In this document: one piece after another, positions 43,397-52,950 of the stretch
How positions within the stretch are numbered: position 1 is the stretch's first letter
Layout of the letters: every line of letters begins with the position of its first letter
NCBI GenBank assembly: GCA_023957475.1
Contig: JAMLHA010000017.1
Coordinates: forward strand, 1 to 57,791
Reading direction: 5' to 3'
Length of the DNA: 57,791 bases
From: Crocinitomicaceae bacterium
Lineage (GTDB): Bacteria > Bacteroidota > Bacteroidia > Flavobacteriales_D > Crocinitomicaceae
Program-made: the position numbers and the translations under genes
Notes under the pieces: model-generated
Told to the model about the DNA's origin: nothing
Databases searched by the model: none
Seen by the model: the letters and a program-made list of their open reading frames with translations, nothing else

Positions 43397-44371
43397 GTGA
43401 ATAATTTTAAATCTACCATATTTTCTATTGATAGCGAAGAAAAATTCAATGCAACAGCACTAGCTATTTTTGAGTATCAATACAAGAACATTTCTGTTTA
43501 TCGTCAATTTGTAGAGCAGTTCTCCAAAAGATCAAAACCAATCCATTATTCTGAAATCCCTTTTTTACCCATTTCCTTTTTTAAGACACATAAAATTATT
43601 AAGGAAGATATGGTAGAGGAATTGTTGTTTAAAAGTAGTGGAACTACCGGTCAAATTCGAAGTCAACATTTTGTTGCAGACGCTTCTGTATATCAAACAT
43701 CATTTTTAAAAGCTTACCATTTATTAATAGGAAATCCAGCTGACCATGTTGTTTTAGCATTGTTACCCAATTACATCGAGCAAGGTCATTCAAGTCTTGT
43801 TTATATGGTTGATCATCTAATTCAGCAAACCAACAACCCATTATCTGGTTTTTTATTAAATCAACCCGAAAAAATTAAAGAACATTATCAGCAATCCATT
43901 CAACAGCAAAAAAAGATAATCATATTTGGTGTTTCCTATGCATTGTTGGATTTAGCTGAAAAACAACTCGATTTAAGTCAAGCCACAATTATTGAAACGG
44001 GAGGTATGAAAGGCCGTCGGAAAGAACTTTCAAAAGAAGAACTCCATGAATTATTAAAAAAAGGCTTAAACGTTTCCTATATATCTTCCGAATACGGGAT
44101 GACAGAACTATTATCCCAAGCATATAGTAATAAAGAAGGGTTGTTTTCCAGTCCACCTTGGCTTAAAATCTTGATTAGAGATGTCAACGATCCGTTTAAT
44201 TATGTTCAAGAAGGTAAAAGCGGAGGGATAAACGTAATTGATTTAGCTAACTTTAATAGTTGTAGTTTTATTGCAACAGAAGATTTGGGTAAAAAAGAAG
44301 GAGATTTATTTAAAATTTTAGGTCGAATTGATTTGTCAGACATTAGAGGTTGCAACCTTTTAATTCAATAA
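43397..44371 (+). CDS. LuxE/PaaK-like acyl-activating enzyme
   Basis: The product has 324 residues from a GTG at 43397. The ANL-type nucleotide motif FKSSGTTGQIRSQHF and the downstream ETGGMKGRRKEL and SSEYGMTELLSQAY signatures fit the acyl-protein synthetase (LuxE) branch. Its members activate a fatty acid as acyl-AMP and pass it to a protein or carrier. Residue number and motif order are complete. The acpP-fabF-rnc cluster starts 200 bp downstream, so a link to acyl carrier protein chemistry is possible but positional only. The protein is cytoplasmic. LuxE-like genes in Bacteroidota usually sit near exopolysaccharide or fatty-acid genes and are rarely studied. Confidence 0.8.
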   Translation: MNNFKSTIFSIDSEEKFNATALAIFEYQYKNISVYRQFVEQFSKRSKPIHYSEIPFLPISFFKTHKIIKEDMVEELLFKSSGTTGQIRSQHFVADASVYQTSFLKAYHLLIGNPADHVVLALLPNYIEQGHSSLVYMVDHLIQQTNNPLSGFLLNQPEKIKEHYQQSIQQQKKIIIFGVSYALLDLAEKQLDLSQATIIETGGMKGRRKELSKEELHELLKKGLNVSYISSEYGMTELLSQAYSNKEGLFSSPPWLKILIRDVNDPFNYVQEGKSGGINVIDLANFNSCSFIATEDLGKKEGDLFKILGRIDLSDIRGCNLLIQ

Positions 44372-44573
44372 ACCCTCATATTTTGGCAAAAATGCTCTTT
44401 TTTAATGTAAACATCAATTATTTATTTTTCAACAAAATAAAACATAATTAATTGATTTGTAAATGATTAGTGTTAAACCAAAAAGAAATGAAAGATAAAA
44501 CTACCTAAATAATTTTGATATTTGATTGTTTGTTTTTTTCTTTGTTGCCGATTAACCTTTAAAAATTAGAAAA

Positions 44574-44807
44574 ATGTCTGATATTAAAACAAGAGTAGTA
44601 GCGATTATCGTTGACAAATTGGGAGTTGAAGAAAGCGAAGTAACAACAAGCGCAAGCTTCACAAATGATCTTGGAGCAGATTCATTGGACACTGTTGAAT
44701 TGATTATGGAATTTGAAAAAGAATTCAACATTGCTATTCCAGATGACCAAGCAGAAAATATCCAAACTGTTGGTGATGCTATTGCATACATTGAGAAGAA
44801 CGCATAA
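44574..44807 (+). CDS. acpP: Acyl carrier protein
   Basis: The product has 77 residues, acidic, with the classic phosphopantetheine site [15 protein letters not shown] (Ser37). It carries growing acyl chains in fatty-acid synthesis. It starts the conserved acpP-fabF-rnc cluster, 42 bp before fabF. A -7-like TAATTTTG lies at 44510-44517 without a clear -33 partner. Confidence 0.98.
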   Translation: MSDIKTRVVAIIVDKLGVEESEVTTSASFTNDLGADSLDTVELIMEFEKEFNIAIPDDQAENIQTVGDAIAYIEKNA

Positions 44808-44849
44808 TTAACAAAATAAAAAGTTTATAATTTTTCTTGATCTAGATTT

Positions 44850-46103
44850 ATGCAGTTAAAGAGAGTAGTTGTAACAGGCCTAGGGGCTTTGACTCCGATT
44901 GGTAACACCTTACAAGAATATTGGGAGGCTTTACTTGCTGGTAAAAGTGGCGCTGCGCCTATTCAACACTTTGATGCGACATTGTTTAGAACTCATTTCG
45001 CTTGTGAAGTGAAAAACTTCAATATTGAAGATCACATTGAGCGAAAAGAGGCTAGAAAAATTGACCCTTTTGCACAATATGCCATGGTTTCTGCAACAGA
45101 AGCTGTGGCAGATTCTGCAATTTTGGACAGCAATCCAAATTTAGATAGAATTGGCGTTATTTGGGGTTCAGGAATTGGTGGTTTAAAAACATTTCAAGAT
45201 GAAGCGCAAGGCTTTTTTGAGGGAGATGGAACACCACGATTCAACCCTTTCTTTATTCCTAAAATGATTGCCGACATAGCTGCAGGTCACATTTCCATTA
45301 AATTTGGATTTAGAGGGCCTAACTACGTGACTGTTTCAGCTTGTGCCTCTTCAACCAATGCAATTATTGATGCATTCAACATTATCCGTTTGGGTAAAGC
45401 AGATGCAATCGTAACAGGTGGTTCAGAAGCATGTGTCAACGAAATGGGGATGGGTGGTTTTAATGCTTTAAAAGCTTTGTCAACAAGAAATGATTCTCCA
45501 GAAACTGCATCTCGCCCATTTGATTTAGATAGAGATGGTTTTGTTTTAGGTGAAGGTTCTGGAGCGTTGATTTTAGAAGAATTGGAGCATGCTCTGGCTA
45601 GAGGTGCAAAAATTTATGCCGAAGTAATAGGTGGTGGTATGTCAGGAGATGCCTACCATATTACAGCTCCTCATCCAGAAGGTTTAGGCGCAAAAAATAC
45701 AATGTTGGCAGCTCTTGAAGATGCTAATATTTCTCCTAGCGATATTGACTATATTAATGTTCACGGAACTTCTACACCATTGGGTGATATTGCCGAAGTA
45801 AAAGCTATTCAACAAGTATTTGGTGAGCATGCTTATGACTTAAACATAAGTTCTACAAAGTCTATGACTGGTCACTTGTTAGGAGCTGCTGGTGCTATTG
45901 AAGCAATTGCTAGTATCTTGGCAGTGAAAAACGATATTGTTCCTCCAACAATCAACCACTTTACTGATGATCCTGAATTGGATCCAAAATTAAATTTAAC
46001 TTTTAACAAAGCTCAAAAAAGAACAGTAAATGTGGCTTTATCCAATACATTTGGCTTTGGTGGACACAATACCAGTGTAATCGTTAAGAAATTTTCAAAT
46101 TAA
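44850..46103 (+). CDS. fabF: 3-oxoacyl-ACP synthase II
   Basis: The product has 417 residues. The thiolase-fold catalytic triad is visible: Cys165 in TVSACASSTNA, His in NVHGTSTPLGD and His in STKSMTGHLLGAAGA. It condenses malonyl-ACP with acyl-ACP in fatty-acid elongation. It lies between acpP and rnc in the standard cluster. The C-terminus SNTFGFGGHNTSV is typical of FabF. It is cytoplasmic. Confidence 0.97.
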   Translation: MQLKRVVVTGLGALTPIGNTLQEYWEALLAGKSGAAPIQHFDATLFRTHFACEVKNFNIEDHIERKEARKIDPFAQYAMVSATEAVADSAILDSNPNLDRIGVIWGSGIGGLKTFQDEAQGFFEGDGTPRFNPFFIPKMIADIAAGHISIKFGFRGPNYVTVSACASSTNAIIDAFNIIRLGKADAIVTGGSEACVNEMGMGGFNALKALSTRNDSPETASRPFDLDRDGFVLGEGSGALILEELEHALARGAKIYAEVIGGGMSGDAYHITAPHPEGLGAKNTMLAALEDANISPSDIDYINVHGTSTPLGDIAEVKAIQQVFGEHAYDLNISSTKSMTGHLLGAAGAIEAIASILAVKNDIVPPTINHFTDDPELDPKLNLTFNKAQKRTVNVALSNTFGFGGHNTSVIVKKFSN

Positions 46104-46108
46104 AATAA

Positions 46109-46828
46109 TTGTTCAACTTTGGTCGTCTTTTTAGGTTTGGTGGAAGTGAGAAACAATATGATTTATCTCGTTTCATAATTTCTCGATTTGGATATCGACC
46201 GAAGGATATTACTTTTTTTGAAAAAGCAGTTACCCATAAATCAAATGTAAATAATCGCTATACGGAATCCAATGAACGTTTAGAATTTCTTGGTGATACA
46301 ATCATTGATGCTGTTATTGCGAGTTTCTTGTACAAACGTTTTCCAAACGAAGACGAAGGGTATTTAACCAAAGTAAAATCTAAATTGGTTAGCCGAAAAA
46401 CTTTGTCGGAAATAGCTGAAGAAATGGGTGTTAGAGATGTTCTTAAATATCACAAGGGAAGATCTATAAATATCAATACACTAGAAGGAAATGCATTTGA
46501 AGCAATCATTGGAGCCATTTACTTAGATGGAGGTTTTGAAGAGGTGCAAAAATCGCTTAAAAATCATGTTTATAGAAAATACGTGAATATTAACCGAGTT
46601 CTTGAAGAGGAAATTGATTTTAAATCACGGTTGTACATCGTTTGTCAAAGAAAAAAATTCACTATTGATTTTCAAGTTGTTAGTGAATCAAATAGTGGTC
46701 AGAATTGGGAGTACAAAGTGGTCGTTTTATTAAATGAGAAAAAATATGGATTAGGTGTCGGGCCTTCCAAAAAGGTCGCAGAACAAGCTGCTGCGAAAGA
46801 AACGCTCGAATTAATTGGTGTAATTTAG
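46109..46828 (+). CDS. rnc: Ribonuclease III
   Basis: The product has 239 residues, read from a TTG at 46109 that starts 5 bp after the fabF stop (a later ATG would cut into the catalytic domain). The signature [12 protein letters not shown] is at about 58-69. The second acidic cluster ([18 protein letters not shown]) gives the remaining metal ligands. A dsRNA-binding domain fills residues about 165-239 ([22 protein letters not shown]). RNase III processes rRNA precursors and structured mRNAs. The position after fabF is the standard Bacteroidota arrangement. Confidence 0.96.
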   Translation: MFNFGRLFRFGGSEKQYDLSRFIISRFGYRPKDITFFEKAVTHKSNVNNRYTESNERLEFLGDTIIDAVIASFLYKRFPNEDEGYLTKVKSKLVSRKTLSEIAEEMGVRDVLKYHKGRSININTLEGNAFEAIIGAIYLDGGFEEVQKSLKNHVYRKYVNINRVLEEEIDFKSRLYIVCQRKKFTIDFQVVSESNSGQNWEYKVVVLLNEKKYGLGVGPSKKVAEQAAAKETLELIGVI

Positions 46829-46896
46829 TTTTCTTCATCAGTATTCCATGTCTTTATCTAGCTTTTATTAATTTTGTCAAATATTTTTTGAATACA

Positions 46897-47775
46897 ATGC
46901 AATTACTAGACGGAAAAAAAACAGCAGCTTCAATTAGAGAAGAATTGACTTTAGCAGTTAAAAATAGAAAAGAGAATGGTCAGAAAATACCACATCTTGC
47001 AGCTATATTGGTTGGAAATGATGGTGGTTCAATGACTTATGTTAATGCTAAAGTTAAAGCTTGTGAAGAAATTGGTTTTGAAAGCACACTTATCCGTTAT
47101 GACGATACCATTACTGAAGAAGAATTATTGAGAAAAATAAATGAGTTGAACAACGATGATGCCATTGATGGTTTTATTGTTCAATTACCATTACCAAAAC
47201 ATATCAACGAATTAAAAGTTACTCAAGCTGTTGATCCTACAAAGGATGTTGATGGTTTTCATCCACAAAATTTAGGGAATATGGTATTAAACTTACCTGG
47301 TTTTTTGCCGGCAACACCAGCAGGAATTGTTGAATTGTTGAAACGAAATAACATTGAAACATCAGGTAAACACTGTGTTGTCATTGGCAGAAGTAACATC
47401 GTTGGTTCACCTGTAAGTATTTTATTAGCTCGCAACACAAATCCAGGCAACTGCACGGTTACATTGACACATAGTCGCACTAAAAATTTGACAGAAATAT
47501 GCCAACAAGCTGATATTATCGTGGCTGCAATTGGTAAACCAGGTTATGTTAAAGCAGAAATGGTAAAAGAAGGTGCTGTAGTAGTAGATGTTGGAACAAC
47601 TCGTGTAGATGATCCATCTAGAGAAAGAGGTTGGCGTTTATGTGGTGATGTTGATTTTGAAAACGTAGCTCCAAAATGTTCGTTCATTACACCAGTTCCT
47701 GGTGGTGTTGGACCGATGACAATTGCATCTTTAATGATTAATACCTTAAGAGCTGTAGAGTTAAAAGGCTTGTAA
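46897..47775 (+). CDS. folD: Methylenetetrahydrofolate dehydrogenase/cyclohydrolase
   Basis: The product has 292 residues from the ATG at 46897; a TTG three codons earlier is less likely. It contains [16 protein letters not shown], with Tyr and Lys of the cyclohydrolase site, VQLPLPKH, and the NADP-binding segment [11 protein letters not shown]. The end [16 protein letters not shown] is diagnostic. FolD interconverts 5,10-methylene- and 10-formyl-tetrahydrofolate. A -7-like TAATTTTG lies at 46869-46876. The gene precedes a TonB-like gene and folC. Confidence 0.97.
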   Translation: MQLLDGKKTAASIREELTLAVKNRKENGQKIPHLAAILVGNDGGSMTYVNAKVKACEEIGFESTLIRYDDTITEEELLRKINELNNDDAIDGFIVQLPLPKHINELKVTQAVDPTKDVDGFHPQNLGNMVLNLPGFLPATPAGIVELLKRNNIETSGKHCVVIGRSNIVGSPVSILLARNTNPGNCTVTLTHSRTKNLTEICQQADIIVAAIGKPGYVKAEMVKEGAVVVDVGTTRVDDPSRERGWRLCGDVDFENVAPKCSFITPVPGGVGPMTIASLMINTLRAVELKGL

Positions 47776-47870
47776 TTTTCATTTTTCACAAATTGATGTT
47801 GATGATAATTATTTTATCATTGTTTTCGTGCATCTAACAATTGTATCTTTACTCAATTATATTATTTAAT

Positions 47871-47885
47871 TGGCACGAACGTTGT
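47871..47885 (+). promoter_or_regulatory. Candidate sigma-54 (-24/-12) promoter before the TonB-like gene
   Basis: TGGCACG, a 4-bp spacer and TTGT match the -24/-12 consensus TGGCACG-N4-TTGC except for the last base. It lies about 80 bp upstream of the ATG at 47967. A second site of the same form (TGGCACG-N4-TTGA) is at 54472-54486. Confidence 0.4.
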
Positions 47886-47966
47886 ATAGATATACTTGAA
47901 CTGTGTTTTGTAAATTAAATTTTATAAAAGAAGTAACATTTTTGTTGAATCATCGTATAAGAGAGT

Positions 47967-48731
47967 ATGGAATTAGTTATAATATCAAATAAGCAAGAGG
48001 TTACAAAATCACGTGTTTTTGCAGGTGCTATATTACTTGCCTTGTTGTTGCTAGTTAGTTTGATAACTGTTTCTACAGTTACAGACCCTCCTGTGCATTC
48101 TGAATTAACAAAAGAAGTTCCTGTCGAATTTTTAGAATTAAATTTTGATCCTACAAAAGATCAAGGTGGTTCACCAGGTGGTAGTGGAAAAGCATCTGAT
48201 GAGGTTTTAAATAAAACAAACCCGCCACAGCAAACGGGTGTTTTAACATCAACAGATCCGAATGCAACAAGTATTACAACTGGAAAATCCAATAAAACAA
48301 CATCCGATAAACCGTCAGACAATACGGCAACAACGTCCAATAATACAAACCCAATTTTTGGAGGTAAAGGTGGTTCTGGAGGCGGTAATGACTCTGGAAG
48401 CGGGGGTGTTATTGGAAACGATAATGGAAAAGGAGGTAAAGGTAACGGAACAGGAAGTGGAGATGGAGATGGAAGTGGCAAAGCAAGAGTTAGATACAAT
48501 GAAATATCCACAAGTGGTATTTATACCAATTCATTAATAAAAGTAACGCTCATTCTTCAAGTAAATGAAGATGGTAAAGTTATTGGTACTAGAGTAGTAG
48601 GGAAAGAAACTACTACAAGCGATCAAAGTATTATCAGTAAAGTTGCTTCTGCTTGTAAATCACAATTGAAATATGCAAAAGGAAGTGGTGTAACGGAGGA
48701 ATATTACCATATTTGGATACAACCTCAATAA
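47967..48731 (+). CDS. TonB-like energy-transducing protein
   Basis: The product has 254 residues. A short cytoplasmic start (MELVIISNKQEVTKSR) is followed by one transmembrane helix (VFAGAILLALLLLVSLITV). Next come a low-complexity Gly/Asn/Ser/Lys-rich periplasmic linker (about 50-180) and a C-terminal beta domain of about 75 residues (TSGIYTNSLIKVTLILQVNED...) of TonB type. TonB proteins couple the inner-membrane proton motive force to outer-membrane receptors. No ExbB/ExbD genes are nearby, but such partners are often encoded elsewhere. It is 10 bp before folC, giving a folD...tonB-like-folC order. Confidence 0.82.
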   Translation: MELVIISNKQEVTKSRVFAGAILLALLLLVSLITVSTVTDPPVHSELTKEVPVEFLELNFDPTKDQGGSPGGSGKASDEVLNKTNPPQQTGVLTSTDPNATSITTGKSNKTTSDKPSDNTATTSNNTNPIFGGKGGSGGGNDSGSGGVIGNDNGKGGKGNGTGSGDGDGSGKARVRYNEISTSGIYTNSLIKVTLILQVNEDGKVIGTRVVGKETTTSDQSIISKVASACKSQLKYAKGSGVTEEYYHIWIQPQ

Positions 48732-48741
48732 TCAATTCATC

Positions 48742-49959
48742 GTGTCATCAACTTATCAGGAAACAATACAATGGATGTTTCAACAATTTCCTGCTTATCA
48801 AAATATAGGAGCAAAAGCTTATAAACCAGGATTGAATAACATCAAAGCATTACTTTCTTTTTTTGATAATCCACAAAATGATTTGTCATTTATTCATGTA
48901 GCAGGAACAAATGGTAAGGGCTCAACATGTTCCATGTTAGCATCCATTTTGACAGAAGCTGGTAACAAAGTTGGATTGTTTACATCGCCACACATTCATG
49001 ATTTTAGAGAACGAATTCGTGTCAATGGACAAGTGGTTGATGAATCATTTGTTGTAGAACAAGTAAAAAAAATTCAGGATGCACTATTGGATTTTCAACC
49101 TTCATTTTTTGAGATAAGTTTTCTCCTTGCTTTGCTTTATTTTAAGCAAGAAAAATGCTCCATTTGTGTGATTGAAACAGGGTTAGGCGGACGATTAGAT
49201 GCAACCAATTGCATTGTACCCATTCTTTCATTGATCACAAATATAAGTATCGAACACACACAATATTTAGGAAACACCATTGCAGAAATAGCTCAAGAAA
49301 AAGCTGGAATCATTAAAAAAAGAATCCCTGTTATTATTGGAGAACGAGTTCCAGAATCAGCAATGGTATTCACAAAATACGCAGAAGAAAACCAATCGAA
49401 GATAAGTTTTGCATCTGATGATCAAATTTATATTCCAACTAATTTCCCATTATTAGGCGACTATCAGCAAACAAATTTTAAACTTGTTGTCAATGCATTG
49501 AAAGAAATTGGGCAACAGTACCCGACAGTTCCAAAAGATATTGAACTTGGTTTGGCCAATTTAACAAAAAATACGGGGTTATATGGGAGAATGCAAGTAA
49601 TGGAGCGCAACCCAACAGTTATATTTGATGTATCTCACAATGAAGCTGGTATAAAAGCTACATTGGACTATTTTAAAACGAAAAAGAACGTTTACATTAT
49701 TTATGGTTCTAGTGCTGATAAAGATTTGGATAAAATAATGTGTTTATTTCCAAAGGATTTTACTTATTACTTTACAGAATTTTCAAACGAACGCTCTGCT
49801 TCACTTGATCAATTAAAGATACACGCATCAAAATATGAATTGAAAGGTGATTTTTATAAAAACCCTAAAGAAGCCTTGATAGAAGCTAAACGCACTGTAA
49901 ATAAAGATGATACAATATTGGTTTTTGGAAGTTTCTTTTTAATTGCAGATTTTTTTTAA
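48742..49959 (+). CDS. folC: Folylpolyglutamate/dihydrofolate synthase
   Basis: The product has 405 residues from a GTG at 48742, 10 bp after the TonB-like stop. The Mur-ligase-type P loop GTNGKGST is at 55-62. ETGLGGRLDATN follows and binds the folate substrate, as does SIEHTQYLGNTIAEIA. It adds glutamate to folates in the cytoplasm. It ends with a phenylalanine-rich strand (FGSFFLIADFF). Confidence 0.95.
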   Translation: MSSTYQETIQWMFQQFPAYQNIGAKAYKPGLNNIKALLSFFDNPQNDLSFIHVAGTNGKGSTCSMLASILTEAGNKVGLFTSPHIHDFRERIRVNGQVVDESFVVEQVKKIQDALLDFQPSFFEISFLLALLYFKQEKCSICVIETGLGGRLDATNCIVPILSLITNISIEHTQYLGNTIAEIAQEKAGIIKKRIPVIIGERVPESAMVFTKYAEENQSKISFASDDQIYIPTNFPLLGDYQQTNFKLVVNALKEIGQQYPTVPKDIELGLANLTKNTGLYGRMQVMERNPTVIFDVSHNEAGIKATLDYFKTKKNVYIIYGSSADKDLDKIMCLFPKDFTYYFTEFSNERSASLDQLKIHASKYELKGDFYKNPKEALIEAKRTVNKDDTILVFGSFFLIADFF

Positions 49960-49976
49960 TTTTTTATAAAAAACTA

Positions 49977-50006
49977 TTGCATATTGAAAAATTTAGCTTA
50001 GATTTG
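49977..50006 (+). promoter_or_regulatory. Promoter of tRNA-Val
   Basis: TTG at 49977-49979, a 19-bp spacer and TAGATTTG at 49999-50006 match the Bacteroidota consensus exactly. The tRNA starts about 35 nt downstream. Confidence 0.8.
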
Positions 50007-50040
50007 CACCCACAATTAACAAACGAGTTATTGAAATATT

Positions 50041-50115
50041 GGGAAATTAGCTCAGTTGGTTTAGAGCATCTGCCTTACAAGCAGAGGGTCGGCGGTTCGA
50101 ATCCGTCATTTCCCA
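50041..50115 (+). tRNA. tRNA-Val (anticodon UAC)
   Basis: A 75-nt cloverleaf. The acceptor stem GGGAAAT pairs with ATTTCCC. The D arm contains AGCTCAGTTGG. The anticodon loop CTTACAA holds TAC, so it decodes GUN codons. The T arm GGCGGTTCGAATCCGTC is standard. The terminal CCA is not encoded. A consensus promoter lies just upstream and a strong terminator just downstream. Confidence 0.96.
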
Positions 50116-50124
50116 CGTGAAAAT

Positions 50125-50155
50125 AAAGCACTTACAGAAATGTAGGTGCTTTTTT
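50125..50155 (+). terminator. Intrinsic terminator after tRNA-Val
   Basis: AAAGCACTTACA pairs with TGTAGGTGCTTT around a GAAA tetraloop, followed by a T run. Confidence 0.85.
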
Positions 50156-50268
50156 ATTTTTCTTGTAAAACATTTTCACTTTCTTACAACGATCCTCTGT
50201 TTGCTTACAGAAAGGTGCTGTCTTATGATGTGTGCATAACTACAATTAACTTGAATAAGGTAACTGCA

Positions 50269-50466
50269 ATGAGTAATATTTATTCAAAAGATTTCTGCAT
50301 TCAAGGAAATGAATTATATACTGTTGAATGTGAAAAATCTGAAGGACAAGGGAAAAATACCATTTCTATTAGTGGAGCTAATTACAATAAATACACAGCG
50401 CCTTTTTCAATTCTTGACGATCCATTGAATGAAAGATTGAAAAAAAGCATTTACAACTTTAATTGA
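50269..50466 (+). CDS. Small doubtful ORF
   Basis: A 65-residue ORF from the ATG at 50269 with a reasonable composition (MSNIYSKDFCIQGNELYTVE...) and a plausible amphipathic start. No signal, motif or known family. It lies in the gap between tRNA-Val and the TraB/GumN gene, a place where integration remnants can occur. An earlier frame runs to 50146 and overlaps the tRNA terminator. It may be a fragment of a degraded gene. Confidence 0.35.
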   Translation: MSNIYSKDFCIQGNELYTVECEKSEGQGKNTISISGANYNKYTAPFSILDDPLNERLKKSIYNFN

Positions 50467-50665
50467 ATACAATTCTCCTAAAGATTCTAAAGAAGCATTC
50501 TAATAACCACATAATTTTTTGAAAAGCATTGGTGATGATTTACCAATTCTTTTTTTGTAATTTATGTCACGAAAATATTGATTCCTTGTAGAATTTTATA
50601 TCAGATGTAAAAGCGAAAGAAATTATCGTTAATTTTATCTTTTAAAAAGTAAATATTCACCTCTT
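50467..50665. other. Noncoding gap before the TraB/GumN gene
   Basis: About 200 bp of AT-rich DNA. It contains no tRNA copy, inverted repeat or open frame I would support. Together with the small ORF it makes a 550-bp gene-poor stretch after tRNA-Val. Confidence 0.4.
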
Positions 50666-51877
50666 ATGGTTGTTGTTGTTTTCTTATTGTTTGCTATCAA
50701 TGCCTTTGCTCAAACTCCCTCTGTTGACTTCGGAAACAAATTATTGTGGGAAATTACATCTAAAAACAACAAACAGAAAAACTACCTATACAGCAGCTAT
50801 CATTCAAATGATAAACGTGTATTTGATTTCTGTGACTCGGTTTATTATGCCCTAGACAATTCCAAATCAATTGTTCTTGAAACAGATATTTACGCCATGT
50901 TTAAAGATTGGGATACACGTCAAGATTTCTTTAATTTGAATTACGACAATCAAGGTGATCCATATACCAATCATTCTGAAGCTACTAGAACAACTTATGG
51001 GAGTGAAGATGGTATGCCACAATTTTTAGATTTGTACTTTTTGCAATATGGCTTTAATGCAGGCAAGGATTTTTATGTGCTTGAACCAATTGAAGATCAA
51101 ATTAACTTGATAGATAATAAATTTGATATGTCAAGTCCTTATTACCTGAGTAATTATTTAGGAGTTGCCGAAAAAACAATTCAATTGTATTTAGATGGAA
51201 ACATTGATGCTATTGCTAAAATGATGCAACTTGGATTGAAATGGAATCCAGAGTTTTATGATAAACTAATTATCAATAGAAATGTTGTAATGGCAAATGG
51301 TATCGATAGTTTAATAAAATCAGGACCATTATTTATTTCAATCGGAGCAGCCCATTTGTCAGGTGATAAAGGTGTTATTAATCTTTTAAGAGAAAAGGGA
51401 TACCAATTACGTCCAGTTATTTGTTCTAAGTCGCCGGTGCGAACAAAGGAGAAAGAACAAGTATTGTCTTATAAAAATTACCATTACATGGATTCCATTA
51501 CAGGTTTAAATGTGGAGCTACCAGGAAAACCTTTTGAAATTGACAAAGAAGGAGTTGTTTTGGATGTAATTTACCGTGAAATGGGGCAAGGAAACACCTA
51601 TTTGGTAGAAGTCATTGAACGATTGGAAGGCATGACATTAGAATCTGTTGCGGATGACTATATCCAAAGCCCGGGAGACTCTAAGAAAAAGCGCATCATC
51701 ATAGATAACGAAACAAGTTGTTTTGAAGGAATATCCGATTCATATCCCGAAGGCGTTGCTTGGGTAAGAGTGATTGAAACCGATCGTTATTTTGCCATAA
51801 TGAAGGCGTATGGGGGTAATAAATTTATGAATTCAAATAGATCTCAGAAATTTTTTGAGAATGTATGGTTTGATTAA
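50666..51877 (+). CDS. TraB/GumN-family secreted protein
   Basis: The product has 403 residues. A signal peptide (MVVVVFLLFAINAFAQ) precedes a TraB/GumN domain (about 25-265) with LLWEITSKNNKQKNYLYSS, YYALDNSKSIVLETDIY and PLFISIGAAHLSGDKGVINL, the conserved GAAH segment. The fold is related to Tiki-type metalloproteases, and the conserved His/Glu residues are present. A C-terminal extension (about 270-403) is a separate beta domain. The role in Bacteroidota is unknown. The end overlaps the convergent glycosyltransferase by 4 bp (shared TTAA). Confidence 0.82.
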   Translation: MVVVVFLLFAINAFAQTPSVDFGNKLLWEITSKNNKQKNYLYSSYHSNDKRVFDFCDSVYYALDNSKSIVLETDIYAMFKDWDTRQDFFNLNYDNQGDPYTNHSEATRTTYGSEDGMPQFLDLYFLQYGFNAGKDFYVLEPIEDQINLIDNKFDMSSPYYLSNYLGVAEKTIQLYLDGNIDAIAKMMQLGLKWNPEFYDKLIINRNVVMANGIDSLIKSGPLFISIGAAHLSGDKGVINLLREKGYQLRPVICSKSPVRTKEKEQVLSYKNYHYMDSITGLNVELPGKPFEIDKEGVVLDVIYREMGQGNTYLVEVIERLEGMTLESVADDYIQSPGDSKKKRIIIDNETSCFEGISDSYPEGVAWVRVIETDRYFAIMKAYGGNKFMNSNRSQKFFENVWFD

Positions 51878-52947
51878 GCTGTTTTAAATGCTTCAAGATA
51901 TTTAGCTGCATTTGCCGAAATTGAATAAGAATCAACTACCGTTTTTCTACCGTTTTTTCCAATTGTTTCACGCAACTCTTTTGAATTGATTAATAATTCA
52001 ATCTTCTCAATCCATTCATTTTCTGTTGAAGCCAAATATCCATTTGTGCCATCTTGAATTATTTCGGTATTCACTCCAACGGGTGACATAATTGTTGGAA
52101 TTTCTAACGCCATGTATTGAAGCCCTTTTAATCCACACTTACCTTTTGCCCATTCGTCATCTGGTAAAGGCATAATTCCAATATCAAAAGTGGATAGTTC
52201 TTGAATTTCCGATTCTTTTTTCCATGCCAATCCTTTAACTCCTAACTCTTCGTTTTTGTAATTTGCATCACCTATGACCTTTATTTCGATTAAATCACCG
52301 TATTTTTCCTTTATCTTTTTAAGAAAAGGCAGGGAAAATTCAAAATGCTGAATGGTCGTGATGCTTCCACTCCAGCCAATACATATTTTTCCATTTTCTG
52401 GTTGTACAATGCGTGTATATTCATCTGTATCAATGGTTGTTGGAATGATGGTTACATTCGTATTGTATTTTTGGGCATACGCTTCAAGGTAGTGATTTCC
52501 AACAACAACAAGAGAAGCAACCTCTGTTATTTTGGCTGTTTTATTAGCATCTTTGAGCCATACAAATTTTCTGTTGGCATCGGAAACGTTTTGCAACCAA
52601 ATTGAATCGTCGAAATCAAAAATCAATTTTACGCCACTTTTTGCAATTTTTCGTTCAAAAAAACTGGTGCCAAGCATAAAACATTCCCGTTGAATATAAA
52701 CAACATCGTAGTGTTTAATCGTTTTTAGTTCAAAAAAACGTTTCAAAAAGGATTTTAAAACAATCAATGATTTCTGAATGATTTTCCCTTTGCTATAGAA
52801 TAATTTATCATCCTTTGCATTCAATAAATAAGAGAAATGGTAGTCGTAACCGTTTTCTTTTAAAATTGAGAGGTATTGTTCAAAACGAAACCGTTGACTT
52901 GGAGATCGATCAGGTCTGTGTAAAGTAAGAAATAAAATTTTCTTCAT
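51874..52947 (-). CDS. Glycosyltransferase (GT4-type, GT-B fold)
   Basis: The product has 357 residues. The N-terminal domain starts KKILFLTLHRPDRSPSQRFR. The C-terminal Rossmann half carries IGWSGSITTIQHFEF and GLKGLQYMALEIPTIMSPVGVNTEII, in which the conserved Glu and PxVxxxVG-like loop bind the sugar nucleotide. No transmembrane segment is seen. It probably builds surface polysaccharide or glycan. It is encoded 3 bp after the epimerase gene on the same strand, so the two form a two-gene operon. Confidence 0.85.
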   Translation of the reverse strand: MKKILFLTLHRPDRSPSQRFRFEQYLSILKENGYDYHFSYLLNAKDDKLFYSKGKIIQKSLIVLKSFLKRFFELKTIKHYDVVYIQRECFMLGTSFFERKIAKSGVKLIFDFDDSIWLQNVSDANRKFVWLKDANKTAKITEVASLVVVGNHYLEAYAQKYNTNVTIIPTTIDTDEYTRIVQPENGKICIGWSGSITTIQHFEFSLPFLKKIKEKYGDLIEIKVIGDANYKNEELGVKGLAWKKESEIQELSTFDIGIMPLPDDEWAKGKCGLKGLQYMALEIPTIMSPVGVNTEIIQDGTNGYLASTENEWIEKIELLINSKELRETIGKNGRKTVVDSYSISANAAKYLEAFKTA

Positions 52948-52950
52948 GCT

